Source of the DNA: Plectrocnemia conspersa | Taxonomy: Eukaryota > Arthropoda > Insecta > Trichoptera > Polycentropodidae | DNA length: 64,000 nucleotides | Direction of reading: 5' to 3' | NCBI GenBank assembly: GCA_009617715.1 | Contig: VTFK01000337.1 | Coordinates: 1 to 64,000 of the forward strand | Shown: positions 23,790 through 36,599 of the stretch, piece after piece | Numbering within the stretch: position 1 is the stretch's first letter | Layout of the letters: the number at the start of each line of letters is the position of its first letter | Notes under the pieces: generated by a model | Told to the model about the DNA's origin: nothing | Databases searched by the model: none | The model's input: the letters and a program-made list of their open reading frames with translations, nothing else | Made by a program: the position numbers and the translations under genes

Positions 23790-25440
23790 CGATGGGAAAA
23801 TTGTATCGAGTTTTTTATGCCGTAAGTTAGATTTATCTTTAGACAATATACAATATAAACCGCAATGATCTATAAGGAATATTGGTATATATAGAAAGTG
23901 ATATCATTTGATTGTATATAGCTAACCATAATTAATCAATTAGTTTCATTAGCTTTCAGCAAGTTAATTTTAGCGCAACTGTTACAGATGGTCCCGATAT
24001 ACTTTTTAAATTATAATTTAATGTAAGTGAGGTATGTTAGTTTAATATAATGGTTTCAAATAAAAGTTTGAAACATCAAATTAACATCTTTTGATTATAC
24101 GCGTCTGCCGCAATGTCCTGATTGCGAATTTGAGCGTTCCGCTTTGATATTTTCGGTTAATTGAACCACGTTGCTTACCGGTGGGTATGTCAAATAATTC
24201 AATCGATACAATTAATAATACTTGCTAATCAAATTATTAATCGAAATTTACTTGATTATTCCGCACGAGCGCTTTGGCGTACCACGAGTAGGATGTAATA
24301 TATATATAATATGAAGATACGTATTTTCATTCAATCATGCATGATATTTAATAATAACATTTCTATGATTAAATCAAACAAATCGGTACTAAAACTTTTT
24401 TTGGACTTAATCATAGTATAATTTATTCACGACTAAATAAACTCAACGTCATGGGAACGGCAATGTACATACATATTTCGCATGGGAATGTACTAATAAC
24501 TTTTAATTATTCATTTACAATAATGGTATTAGATAAGTTTAAATGTTACCTAGGTGTTATGTATAAGATTAATTCTTCAGAATGTCAAACTCTTTCTGGA
24601 TTACTAAGAAGACGTTCGCTAATTTAATTAAAAAGTTATTTGAATCACTTTGTTTTACACAATGTATTATAGCTACTACTTTATACAGGTTGAGAAATAA
24701 ATTTATCAAACTAAATACTTAGATCTACTAAAATAATAATTTATGGATTTAATGCTCGACATAGTAGAAGATGTTGATTCTTGGTTAATATGATTTAAGT
24801 AGTTTTTATTATTAAAAATATAAATATACTTTGAAGTTTTTTATGGTTGTAATAAAAAAGCATGCAATACATTAATCGCAATAATTTGAATTACAAAAAG
24901 TTTGAAAAAAATGTTACCCCACACCGGGCAAGCGTAGTTATTACCGGTCTAATGACTTGTTCATATGAGTAGTTCAGAATAATAAGAGTGAGCTCTACAA
25001 TGTGTGTTTCATATTATTATTTTTTAATAAAATTATTTGCACTTTGAAAAGTAACATACTAAAAAGGTTAGTCTAAGATAGTAGTTTACAACCAGCGGGG
25101 CGCGTATCAATAATGTTAAAAATTTAAGCAATAATAATATTTTTCATTATTTTTTATCATGGCTTCTACACTGTATCTATGTTAAGCTAGTAAAATAAAA
25201 ATGAAAAATATATGATAAAAGAGCGATTCATGAAAATAAAACTGACGACTATTTTTTGTTAGAAAAAAGCATTTTTTTCATTGCAATAAAACTTAAGGCA
25301 TACTATTTAGATTTTACCAAGATTATTAAACTGCAACTTGCAGATATAATGTATAGATTTATAATGAGCAAAGTTTGAAAATATATTTATTAAAGTGTCT
25401 TTATCAGACTTTCATAAGTTTATAACTTATATATGTCTGA
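23790..25440. other. AT-rich noncoding stretch
   Basis: A small GC-balanced patch lies at 24090-24310. The rest is A/T-rich without frames or repeats that I can identify. Confidence 0.4.
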
Positions 25441-25450
25441 TACCCCTTCT

Positions 25451-25454
25451 TTAG

Positions 25455-25487
<33 letters not shown>

Positions 25488-25490
25488 TTA
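25451..25490. repeat. (TTA)n run, the 3' tail of the CR1-like element
   Basis: There are about eleven att units in a row. Read on the minus strand this is (AAT)n located at the 3' end of the retrotransposon described next. Short microsatellite tails in place of poly-A are typical of several CR1/L2-type LINE groups. Confidence 0.8.
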
Positions 25491-27100
25491 TTAATTTATT
25501 TAGCTTAATAGCTAATCTTTACATCTAACAATTTTAGTAAACATATATAGAAATATATAAAAAATACATAACAGAAAGAAAAAATGAAAAAATACAATAA
25601 TAAAGACTTAATATTATAATTTATTTCTATATGTACGAAGGTGTTTTTTTATTCCATTTATGAAACCCGTTATATTTTTTGCTGTTTCGATTTCTCTTGG
25701 AAGACTATTATATAAATCAAAACCTCCGTACATAATTCCCCTAGCCGTACTCGTTTTCTTATACTTAATTTTCTTTTAAATTTTCTCTATTTCTAGTATT
25801 ATATTTATGTACATCTTTATTTCTTATTAAATACTTATTAAAATATTTTTGGTAATATATTATTTTCTAACTTATATATAAATACTAAAACATTCATACT
25901 CAATATTTCTTGAACATTCAACCATTCTAATCTATCAATCATACTTTTACAATTAGTTAATCTATTTTTTATTTAAAATTACTCTCATTGCCCTATTTTG
26001 TAATTTTTTTGCAACATTTGTTTATCTAATTTATTTAACATGTTTAATAGTGTTGCACAATAATTAAAATGGGGCAATATTTATACTATTGTAAATTATT
26101 TTTTTTGTATTTATACTTAATATATTTCTTAATCTAGATAATAAACCTATTTTTCTACTAATTTTTTTTTTTATGTAATTACAATGTTCTTTAAAATTTA
26201 ATTTTGTATCAACAATTACTCCTAAATATTTTATATTATCCACTATTTCTATACTAGAGTTATTTATTACTATTTTGGTACTATTATCTAACACATTTTT
26301 ATAATTAATAAACATACATTTAGTTTTATTCTCATTTAATTTAAGTACATTATTCTTTAACCATATTTCTAATATACTTAATTCGTTATTTAAATTATTT
26401 ACAATTTCTTTAATGTTATTACCTATGCAATACATTAATGTGTCATCCGCAAATAGATGAATTTTACATTTTTTCACGTTATTAACTATATCATTATTAT
26501 ACAAAACAAATAACAATGGTCCCAATTTAGACCCTTGTGGTACTCCATAAGACACTAATTTCTCTTCAGAATATACATTATTTATTTTAACTTTTTTGTT
26601 TTCTTTTTATATAAGTAATTATTAAACCATCTTAAAACTATATCACTTATACCTATACTCTCAATTTCTTTAACATTATTTTTCTGTCTATTGTTTCGAA
26701 GGCTCTCTTGAAATCCAAAGAAAACTGCTCCAATGATTTTGTTTGTATCCTTAGCCAACAGCCAATCATTTATCACTACTTGTAATGCAGTTTCAGTGGA
26801 ATGCTTTTCTCTGAATCCCGATTGTTGTTCACATATTATGTTTTGGGAAGTAATAAATTCCTTTAATTGTTTGATTACTACTTCTTCTATTATTTTTTCT
26901 ATACACGGTAGCATGTTGATTGGTCTCATTTCTTCAACTTTTTTTACTATTTTTTATTTTAGGTATAGGTACAATAGTAGCAATCTTTAAATTTTCAGGC
27001 ATTTCTCCTAAGGAGATTGCTTTATTTATTAAATAATTTAATTTAGTTCCTAATATTTCCCATGTTTCTTTAATTATATTTATATCTAGATACTATATAT
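25490..27100 (-). pseudogene. CR1/jockey-group non-LTR retrotransposon, 5'-truncated, with decayed RT
   Basis: This is a minus-strand reverse transcriptase. It reads from about 27090: NKAISLGEMPENLKIATIVP, MRPINMLPCIEKIIEEVVIK (26929), EQQSGFREKHSTETALQ. Next come SYGVPQGSKLGPLLFVLYND-type (26555), the intact catalytic box IHLFADDTLMY, then WLKNNVLKLNENKTKCM and NIKYLGVIVDTKLNF. The RT thumb and C-terminal part follow in shifted frames (CATLLNMLNKL-like near 26040, MYGGFDLYNSLPREIE near 25710). Breaks occur near 26560 and 26070 and in the block around 26700, where FGFQESL replaces the usual 'FxKAFD', so the catalytic D there is lost. No endonuclease domain or ORF1 is present, so it is 5'-truncated. 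Confidence 0.9.
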
Positions 27101-27239
27101 TCACTCATAGGTTCATTAAATAATATTGTTATACAATCTCAAGAAGTGTATATATTTTTGGGCACTATTACATTGTTTAAATATTATTAAAGCAATTACG
27201 CTAAAGCGACAATTCCCAGACAATAAAATTAAACTATGT

Positions 27240-27720
27240 AACAACAGCAATGTAAGTTGCACGTGCCGGTACAAACAACGTCATAGTTTGTGTGTCACTC
27301 AAGAGCTTTTGTACCTACTCCAGCGTGGATGGGATAGTTGCTTGGTCGGTACCTTCGTTGTTTTCGGGTTGTTTATGTCTCGACGCAAAGTTGCAAAAGG
27401 GTCGCTTCGCGTTGTAGTGCTTTGACGTTCAGGAAATCTCGGTCTGAATGTCTGGAAACACCGGAAATCGAACTCAAAGCTCGCTTTTGAGATCAAAGTC
27501 GATCGTCATGTATGCGTAAAAATAAAAGAGCAGCGGCGACATACCTCGTATATTTCCTTCTTGCAATCGATCCGTGGTATGTATGGCTTTCCGCGAAAGT
27601 CCAACTACTTTATTATAACAACCGGAGAATTTCTTTGCCGAGGATTTCGACGTCGCGAAAGGATATTAACCTCTCCCGTGCAGCGCTTTGGAAACTTTTG
27701 CGTTTTTAGATAGGGTGGCT
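27240..27720. other. GC-richer noncoding island
   Basis: A balanced-composition block (for example gtcgcttcgcgttgtagtgc) adjoins the 5'-truncated LINE. The overlapping 65- to 99-codon frames on both strands are what such composition gives by chance, and no motif is seen. Confidence 0.35.
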
Positions 27721-28009
27721 TAGAAACCCCTTAAAGTTTTGACCCAAATATGGCATTTTATTACAAGTATGTGAACCATATCTAACATAGTTTGAGATAT
27801 GTTAAAAAAAAGCTTTCTATTTATAAAATAAAGTAAGCACCACTTTAAGATTAAGATTGATAATTAAAATAAATACTAAGACATAGACAAAAATATAGTA
27901 GTCTTACTTATAACTTGACGTTTTTTTAATAAACTACTAAAATTTAATTTAAATTAATTTTTTTTAGGAGATTTTTTATTTTTTTATTTTTTAAATAAAA
28001 AAAACTATA

Positions 28010-28640
28010 TATTGGACACGAACTTCTACCACACATGGGTGACAGAAAAGATCGGAAAAGCCCTAATGAAGCACGATATCAGAGCTATTTTCCAATCTAA
28101 AAACAAAATTGATTTAATGTTTTCAAAAGGAAAAGACTGATTAAAAAATGAGTCCCAGGGTGTGTATAAAATCTCGTGTGCAAATTGCCAAAAATTACAT
28201 TGGACAGTCTAATAGACGCATCGCACAACGAGAAAATTGACACAAAAATGTTTTAAAAAAATTTAATAATAATTCTGCTCTGGCTCAATACAGCTTTATT
28301 GAAGACCATAAAATTGACTTGAGCAACACAAAGACTGTAGCTAACGTTATAAATCCGTTTGTTTGTCAAAACACGAAGCACTAGAAATACAAATCCATAA
28401 AAATATCGCAATGAACAAACGAAACGACAGTACCATAAACGAGCAAAAAAATCACATATAATTATTGAGGAAATAATTGCCACACAATCACATTAACACG
28501 GACACAAATGACTCGTCATCGGAAAATGTACAATTAATAAATATCATTGATACTGACCCACCGCAAGAACCTGTATATATGACAAGGTCAAGGACGAGAG
28601 CGGCAGTTACGGAAAATTTGTGATTATGGCTGAAGCATTA
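28010..28640 (+). pseudogene. Penelope-like element, GIY-YIG endonuclease end
   Basis: The frame from 28040 reads VTEKIGKALMKHDIRAIFQS, then KNKIDLMFSKGKD, then QGVYKISCANCQK. That is the GIY-type 'GVYKI.C..C.k.YIGqs' start of the endonuclease domain that follows RT in Penelope-like elements. Shifted frames continue GQSNRRIAQREN (about 28206), NNNSALAQYSFIEDHKIDLS (about 28264) and EALEIQIHKNIAMNK-like. The YIG part reads LHW because of a frame slip, and there are several stops. It is a relic of the 3' part of one copy and lies directly upstream of a second copy's RT. Confidence 0.8.
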
Positions 28641-29077
28641 AGCAAATTAATGAAGTAAGTTTAAATCGTAATGAATCCCGAGATTCCAATAAGACGATAA
28701 AGCATATAAAAAACCAAAACAACCTAACTACATACCAGAAGAAAAAAAATATGATCAAAAAATCACCTTTAACAATACTTTTAAAAGAACAACTTACACC
28801 ATGAATTAACTCTTCAAGGACACCACGTTTTTACGTTCTCCCTAAAATACATAAAACAGGGTTACCGTTAAGGCCAATTGTCAGCGCGGTTGATGCACCC
28901 ACTCAAGAATTAGCAAAATATATAGCAATGGGTTTTTAATCACTAGCGGAAAAAATGGCTTCATAAATGAAATTCGTAAAATAAAAGTAGACGATCAAGA
29001 TCTCCTAGTAAGTTTTGTTGTTTCCTCGCTGTTTACAAATATTCTTACTGCGGAAACCCTTAACCACATTGTTAAGA

Positions 29078-29085
29078 GACATAGC
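29078..29085 (+). repeat. Target-site duplication, left (gacatagc)
   Basis: The eight bases gacatagc before the TAGAGTCTCC terminus are repeated exactly at 30166-30173. Confidence 0.95.
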
Positions 29086-30165
29086 TAGAGTCTCCAATTC
29101 GAGTAATCGAGTACTCGATACTCGAGTATTTTTGTCTATTTTTCAAGTACTTGATAATCGAGTATTTTGAAAATTACTCAATTAATACTCGAATTTAAAA
29201 AAATTAAAATATTTTAAAAACAAAATTAACTTTAACTCGGTCCGGTAAAGGTTAACGTCTTGCTTTTATTTGGCGTTTATGCCCGAAGTCCAGAGTTAGA
29301 GCGGTTACTATCAGGTATAATTTTTTCATAGTTTCATAGTTGCATAGTTCTGGTCGTCGGCTATGTTAGTGGGTACGACGTAGAAATTTCTTTTGTGTTT
29401 TCTGTTCGACAGTCCCGACTTATCTAATTTATGGCAATGAACAATATGAAATATCAACAAAAAATTTTTTTAGGTTTTATGACTATGCAGTTGTAGCGTA
29501 AAGTGTTGTAAATTGTTTATACTGATCCTTCAGCTTAAAATATAAATCAAAACAATTGTGTGTTTTAAAGGCATTTAAAGTAAAGTCAGTTCTTTGCGAA
29601 CCGTTTAGCTCTAGAGTGAAAGGGATTCACCCAAATACATCTTCGAAGGATATAGATTTAAATTCTTCGCATTAATCAGAAGGAGTAGAATATTGTATAT
29701 TGTTAATAAAAAAATCTATTTAAGAAGAATTACAAAATGCTATTTTGTCAATAGTCGAAGGAAATAAGAGAAAAGCACAGAAGGGAATGAAAGAAGAGAA
29801 CATAAAAAGAGAGTTCAAAAAATTTTATATCTATAAAAAGCGAACAGATATAAATTAGAAGGCTTATCCAACGCGTTAATGACAATAAGACCAACATCAA
29901 CAGCAACGGAAAGGGTTTTTTCCATAACGTGAATAATAAAACCAAAGGTTAGCAGTAATATTAAATTCGAGACACTTTTTGCATTATTGTTTTTAAAAAG
30001 TATGTTCGTGAAGTTAAAATAATTGTAAAAATTAACATACTAAGTATTTTAATAGCTATTTTGGTACATTTGGTAAATACTCGAAAGTACTCGAGTACTC
30101 GAGTATTTTAAAATTTTAATATTCGATACTCGAGTAGTTGATGGTTCGAGTAATTGGAGACTCTA
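29086..30165 (+). mobile_element. hAT transposon, deletion derivative (1,080 bp), inside the Penelope RT
   Basis: The terminal inverted repeats are TAGAGTCTCCAATT at the left and AATTGGAGACTCTA at the right, 14 of 14 matching. They are flanked by perfect 8-bp duplications (gacatagc). Next to each end lie arrays of a short motif built on cgagta/tactcg (29100-29170 and 30075-30150), the kind of subterminal repeat that hAT transposases bind. The interior keeps only the C-terminal end of a transposase. Removing the element and one duplication rejoins the Penelope RT, so it inserted after that element. Confidence 0.95.
29730..30020 (+). pseudogene. hAT transposase C-terminal dimerisation remnant
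   Basis: The first frame contains LQNAILSIVEGNKRKAQKG, and a shifted frame (about 29852) reads KLEGLSNALMTIRPTSTATE followed by RVFS. It then gives ETLFALLFLKSMFVKLK. This is the hAT dimerisation signature ('..ip.tSa.sERvFS.ag......' then 'NaLlFLk'). About 90 codons with a frameshift and stops remain; the catalytic part is deleted. Confidence 0.85.
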
Positions 30166-30173
30166 GACATAGC
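30166..30173 (+). repeat. Target-site duplication, right (gacatagc)
   Basis: Exact repeat of 29078-29085, immediately after the right terminus. Confidence 0.95.
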
Positions 30174-30649
30174 CCACCGAAACATATTACGGAGTTAACA
30201 AAACATTGTTTTAACTTCATGTATTGTATTTATAAAGAACTCTTCTATAAACTAATCGAAGGAGCACCTATGGGCTCGCCGTTTTCCTAGTAATAGCTAA
30301 ACTTTTCGTGGAATACTTTGAAAAAACTAATAAAAAACCTAAGCTTTGGCTAAGATATGTCGATGATGTCTTTGGTATGTGGCCCCACGGAAGGAAATAT
30401 AAAATTTAAGATTTAACTTGAAGAACATTGTCAACTGCCCTTCCTGGTCACACTAATATAAAAAAAGAAGACGGTTCTCTAGGATATACAGTATTTCGAC
30501 AAAATACGCACACTAACAGAAATCTATATGCAAATTTCCATTATCATACGGCTTTGATTAAATCAGTAAAAAACTCTCTATTCAAGAACATATTGACGCC
30601 GAACTCTAAACCGTGTAATTCGCGTTAATCAAATTGTTTCAGAAAAAAA

Positions 30650-33600
30650 ATTTAAAGAAAACAGAAAAAAAAAGAAAAAAATCAGGATAAATTTTTAAAT
30701 CTTCAATTTGAACATATTTTATAATTAAATAAAAATGAAGTTTCTCTTCTTTTTAATAAATGTTAAGGTTTATTTTGAGCAAACGTTTTTATTGAATTTT
30801 AAATGGATTTTTTTACCAAATAAGTAATGTATTTAATCGACGTTAGAGTTCTTAGTAAATCAAAATAATACTATTCTCAACATGCATATATGCCTTAATC
30901 TTATTCATGGATTCAAGGAAAGTTGATCTGAAAAATTAATTATTATTATTTTTATAAAATGTAGCTGTTTTTGGTCCCAGCTAATATAAAAAAATGATAT
31001 TAATTTAAGTAATTACTATCGCAAAGAGTAACTACGTTGATTTAACTCCTGGAAATGTACTCTTGTGGAGAAATTGAGATAAACATAACAGAACTCGAGT
31101 AACGAGTCATTAAAACGACCGCACACTTCTGAATTGCATGGTTTATATATGTATTGTATACATAAATATTTTTAATTTAATATATTTTTCGTTGTTTAAG
31201 TATAACAAAATAATGATATTTTGATTTTATTATACATATTTAGCATTTTCAACCACAAACACACAGTTTAGTAACAATATGATTTGTGGTTAACTACATT
31301 AAAAATATTTCATAAACATTAGAATTCAATCTTTGTAATTAAATTTAATCTGCAAAAAAATAAGTAGTATATTTATTACAATAAAACAGTAAAAAAATTT
31401 TCAGTCTATACTATTTTTGTAGAGTTATTTTTATAATTTTTTAATAAGACGTAAGTTATGTATTAAAAAATAAACAAAAACATATATTCATTTTACTGAC
31501 AAATAAAACGGGTTTTTAATGATTTTTTTATGGTAATATATTAATTAAAAAGTTTATTATTATATTAATTAAAATGAAATAAATAGTATCGTTATCTTAC
31601 CTTATTAACCTTTTTAAAAGTTCTTTGAATAAAATGTATATACATATGTACATACATTCAAAGAGTATTCGTACTAGGTTAATCGAGAAAAAAATAGAGC
31701 AATTTTTTCAGAGCCTCTCACTGAATTAAATCGACCATTGAAACGTGTGTGGTAGAGAACTCTATATTAATTCCTTTCTGGGGGAGAATTTTATTGCGCC
31801 TCTAATGTATTGTTCATTATGTGAAATTATTTCAAGCGAAAGTTCATTTAATAATAGAGTCATCGTCGAGGTATAAACTATGTTCTGGAGACAAAGTTTT
31901 CGCCTGAAAATGACTGCTGGAGATATTGCGCAAGTTTTAGAGAATTTCAACGGTCGCTGACCATAAGCCGGCTTTATGGTATAATATATTAGAAAATTTT
32001 GCAATAATTGTACAATTTGGATGGGTAAATAACGAGATAAAAGTTAGATTTAATATGTTTGGATTATATTCGAAGCGATTAGCTAGCAAACTGTATATTA
32101 TATAAATAAATTATGCATTTTTTCAGGCATTATAACTAAATAATTTTTATTTTATTATACATTTTGAGGCAAAAAATAAAAATTACATTAATATAAATTG
32201 TGTTAATAAATACAGTAAAATATGAATTTTTTATTTAATTATGTTTTGTAAAAATAAAAATATTTTTGTAAGATATTTTCGAAATACTATTACACAAAAT
32301 ATTTTTTTCTAAAATGTTTCAACGGACTTTTTTATACAAATATTTTAAAAGACGTAAAACAAGCTGTGTTTTTGCTCAAAACAAGTTTTCATATAGCTGT
32401 AAATACAAATAGTCGCTATAGCCATATAATAGATTGTGTATATGATATTTTAATAACGTAAAGAGTTTTTTTTTAATTTTTTTAATTCCATTAAAGGTTT
32501 TCATAATAGCAATATATAAAATATCGTTAGATTTTATTCATATCCTGTATGCATATAAATGTACTAAATTTATACAAATATTATATCGAAACTAATTTCA
32601 CCCTTAAATATTTTTTATTATATTGTACGAGCTCCATTGTTAGAGTCGTATTTCATATTATTTAACAATTTCTCTCAAAGTTTCCATTTTTAATATTTAT
32701 ACAATAGTCGCTATGGCATGTTCAATTTTTCCTTTGTACATAAATTCAGAATAAAGTATATTATATTTTTTTCAAAAGTTCGTTATTTTAATACTTATTA
32801 ATTATTTGATAAAATAATAATCCCTATTATGAGCAATACGTTTATATAATATTTTTTAATTGTTTGTTATTATTATATTATCGAATAAAAGATAACGTAT
32901 GTATATAAATAACAAAGCGTCGTTTATTAAAGCTTATAGCTTAAGGAAATATTTATTAATTAAAGACGCCGAGGGGAAAAGGTAGTAAATCACATTTGGT
33001 AAATTGTTCAAGTATGACGTAATATCATATTTTTTAGTGCTCATAATTGTTTGCTCGAATATATAGTGATATTATACACCAAATTGAATTAAATGTAGGT
33101 TTGATAAAAATTAAAATAGTATTTTTTTTATTACATGTTAAAAATATATAAATACTTAATACAAAGTAGCAACTTATTTTAGTATGATATTGCTCCATTG
33201 TAATTATTGTGCAACGATATTACATACATGTGCTCAATGTAGCAGATAAAGCAATATTTCAAAAGCGAAATAGAGCGATGAGAGTGGTGTTAGATAATGA
33301 TAGATCTACTCGTTTTATAAGTATAATATGTTCGAATGATTAAAATAGTTGGATGTTAAACATTTGGCATAGCTAAGAAAATATTGTCGGCTTTAATTAG
33401 TAAACCACTTTGCTATTTATAACTGTAGAACTTAATAATCATACAAAAGATCAGTTGGACTTGTGATGAAAATGTTTTTTTTTCGTTAAAATAAAACACA
33501 GTGGGAAAGCTCTGGACGAATTAAGTCAAAAATTATGCGTCATTATTCAGAAAATATTAAATATACGCGGCTTTGAGAAGAGATAGTCAATGCATTCAGG

Positions 33601-33670
33601 TTTATCCTTAAATCAAGCGTTTTTTACCTACCTTATCGAACAACGGCAATTTGATTAAAAAAAATTAATT
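30650..33670. other. AT-rich noncoding stretch; denser block at 31740-32000
   Basis: Purine-rich A/G runs follow the Penelope relic (30648-30690). The rest is A/T-rich without identified elements. 31740-32000 is more balanced and has an 80-codon minus-strand opening that shows no family motif. A TA-rich inverted stretch lies at 31638-31660 (gtatatacatatgtacatac). Confidence 0.4.
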
Positions 33671-33679
33671 GTCCTTCTG

Positions 33680-34050
33680 AAAAGTGGCGGACAACCTAAT
33701 GTTCCATGGAGGTATGAATACTGGAACACGGGCAATCAAATTTGTTGCGGACTTTCACTGACACTACTTCAAACATCTATATCAGAGTTTAAAATATGAG
33801 ATTATTAAGAACACTAACTTGGACTTTAATCAAGAGGAGACTGATTTAACCAGCGAATATTCCATAAGCCGCCGCTTCCCTCTTCGTATTCACGACGTTC
33901 ATAGTTCAGAGCGAACCCACTTTGGAGACGCCTACATCCTTACGAAAAACATGCTTCAACCGTTGCGCACTAATTTAAATAACAAACAATCTTTGTCTTG
34001 AACCAAATAAACCTTCTGACTAGAAGTCCCGGATCATATTATTTGGAAAT
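33680..34050. other. GC-richer noncoding island
   Basis: The balanced block from gtggcggacaacctaatg (33685) to the agtcccggatcat region (34025) includes a 60-codon frame (33819-34001). That frame starts MDFNQEETDLTSEYSISRRF and has no known domain. It could be an exon remnant, an old repeat or a regulatory island; I cannot decide. Confidence 0.3.
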
Positions 34051-34059
34051 GCAGTTTCT

Positions 34060-36590
34060 AAGATAATTCGTAAAACATAATATTAAACGGGCCTTCTAAG
34101 AATTATTGTTTTTATTGTATTATTTTTTTGTGTTCAATAATTATCTTGTAGCTATTATAAATAATAACAAAGTTTAACTTGTCCTTTTTTGTGACGTCTT
34201 CTATTGTAATATCGCGACATCTTGTTGATTATGATGTAAATAGAGTAAAAAATACAGAGATTTGCTCACCAGTGTTTTGCCAGATCGACGAGCGAGATTA
34301 AAGATTTCTATTGTAGTCCACTGGCAAACCCACTTCCGGCGTGGCGGAAAGTTGACGTTGACGTTTCAATTGTTCTTATATATTTCAGCAAAAGTTTACG
34401 TGTTATTAATCCGTTCGGGAATATAACCATATAACAATGCGGACACAATAAATAACTGTCAGCTTGAGGCAAAAGCGAAACGCAATAATAATGCCCTGCC
34501 CGTGACACTTAACAAATTTGATTTTGACGAAATCCTGGAAAAATAAAATATAGATTTTTTTGGTACAAACTTTATTCGGTATTCTATTGAATATTATTAA
34601 TATTAATGTGAATCTTTTTGTTGCGTTGTTCAATATTTTGTCATTAGTATAATAAATGTAGACGATTTATTGATTATAATTTTCGAGGGGCTTTCCATTC
34701 GATGTACTCAAATACTCTTTTGAACATCGACTTTTAATATCTGATTTTCATTTCAATATATTTTTTTGTGTATTATATACCTTTTCTTTTCAAGCAACTA
34801 AAGAGCTTAATTTTGTTTATATAATACTATATTTTGTACCGGGTTTTGTTTCCAGTCTTTGTATAACTTAACGTTTGACAATAAGTGATAATATTTACTA
34901 GTTAATTATCATGTTTTTTCATTACAACATAAAATTGATAATATAAAAGCAGTCATCTTCTAAAGCAATTGTAGTTATTTAAATTAAAAAATAAAGAAAA
35001 ATTAAGATTAAAAGTGAAATTGCTAAGAATCAATGACATTATGGAACTTAAAATATTTTGTCCTAAAAAATCTTTCATCCTGTATTAAATGTCTTCTTTA
35101 ATAATAATTTAATGTAGAAAAACATTAAAAAAACAAATAACACAAATATTATTGTATGAGGAAAATTATCCGTAACAATTTTCAAAGCTTTTCAGTTTGC
35201 CAAAAGCATTGCTATTTTCGACCATAAGCGTTAAAATCTAGTTAAAAGAGCCGTTGTACAATATGGTTAAAGTTGTAAGGTGACATTAATATCGCGTGGA
35301 TGTTATTAAAGCGACGAATGTAATGTATTTGGCCTGCAAACACGGTCTTTATGAACATTTTTCGTCACTTAGAAAGGATTTGAAGATCGTAAAAACACGT
35401 GGAAGAAGCGATAAAAAGAAAAGAAAGAATGCGAACGGAGTTCGTTGATGGTTAAACTTAGGGCGTCTGCGTTATGTCCTGTGACCATACGCACATAAAC
35501 TTGACAATTTCACGACGTGTTAATAAAATACGACGTATTAAAATTTATAGAATAACTAAATTATCTTATTAAATACTTAATCTGGTTTTCATCAAAAAAT
35601 ACCGCTGACGCATTATAAAATGTTTCACATAAATCACATTTTACTGTGTAATTAAAAAATATTTCATATAAAACGTACATTTTAAATGTTCCACGTTATA
35701 GAAAATATTTGTTAAAAACTGTTGTAGAAACAGTTTTATAATTTAAAAATAAAATGAATAAAAATAGAAAAATATTTTAGTATTTTTAAAAGACACTTTT
35801 CTATTAATAAAAAAAATGATGAAAATCTAACTGATCAAATTTAATTAGTTACTATATTCAGTTTCATGTTATATGATATAAAATACTAAAAAAAAAAATT
35901 TTAGCTTGAGTATATTTATTATTTATTTGAAGAATATTATACGGCTGTTATATGTGCTTAAAAATAATAATAATTCTTTATTTAATGCAAATTTAAAGTC
36001 AAATAAGTATTGATAATAATGTAAAAATGTAATATTATTATTAAAAAACTTATATGTATATTAAATATAATATATTATACAAAAGTTGATACTATATTCA
36101 TTTTATAACACATGAACATTTATTTTTTGTTGATTCACAAGTCATTTTACAAAAACGCGTTTATTGGATGGTACAGTTTCCATATTTTATTATTTCGTTA
36201 AAAAATTATACGCGATTGGTTTTCCCGGTATTTCCGGAACCAATTTACTACGTGAAAAAAGGATGAGATGCATTTATAAAAATATTGCAACTTTCAGAGA
36301 TTTCAAATGTTCGAGGAATGAGACTTCAATCCAAATTTATTTTTTCGATGGGATGACTTAGTACATGTGCAAATTTAAATCATAATTTTTATTATTTATA
36401 TATTTAGTATACATAATTGTTATATACTGAAATGCAAAAAAACACAATATTAATAAATGTAGAGTACGCGTATTTATTTTTTATTACGTTATATATAGTT
36501 ACGTACCACCCCTAGTGACTAATTATTTATGTTTGAAACTTCGTGTATTTACCTCGTAAAATTTTAATAAAAAATATTTAAAACATATAT
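34060..36590. other. Noncoding stretch with small denser patches
   Basis: Balanced patches lie at 34260-34500 and 35210-35530. The remainder is A/T-rich. None of the short openings on either strand shows a domain. Confidence 0.35.
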
Positions 36591-36599
36591 GTTTATATG

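Larger units (their letters stand above)
28750..30640 (+). pseudogene. Penelope-like reverse transcriptase, split by a hAT element
   Basis: The first part, about 28818-29077, reads [35 protein letters not shown], and DDQDLLVSFVVSSLFTNI. This is the 'RfYGLPKIHK.g.PLRPIVS' and 'LVSFDVvSLFT.ip' signature of Penelope-like RT, but the catalytic D of SFDV is V. After the hAT insertion it resumes at about 30174 with PPKHITELTKHCFNF, EGAPMGSPFS, KLFVEYFEKTNKK and LWLRYVDDVFGMWPHG. The intact YVDD pair is the second catalytic block. It then reads KKEDGSLGYTVFRQNTHTNR. Stops and frameshifts break both parts. The thumb and GIY-YIG end are missing after 30640. Confidence 0.88.
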
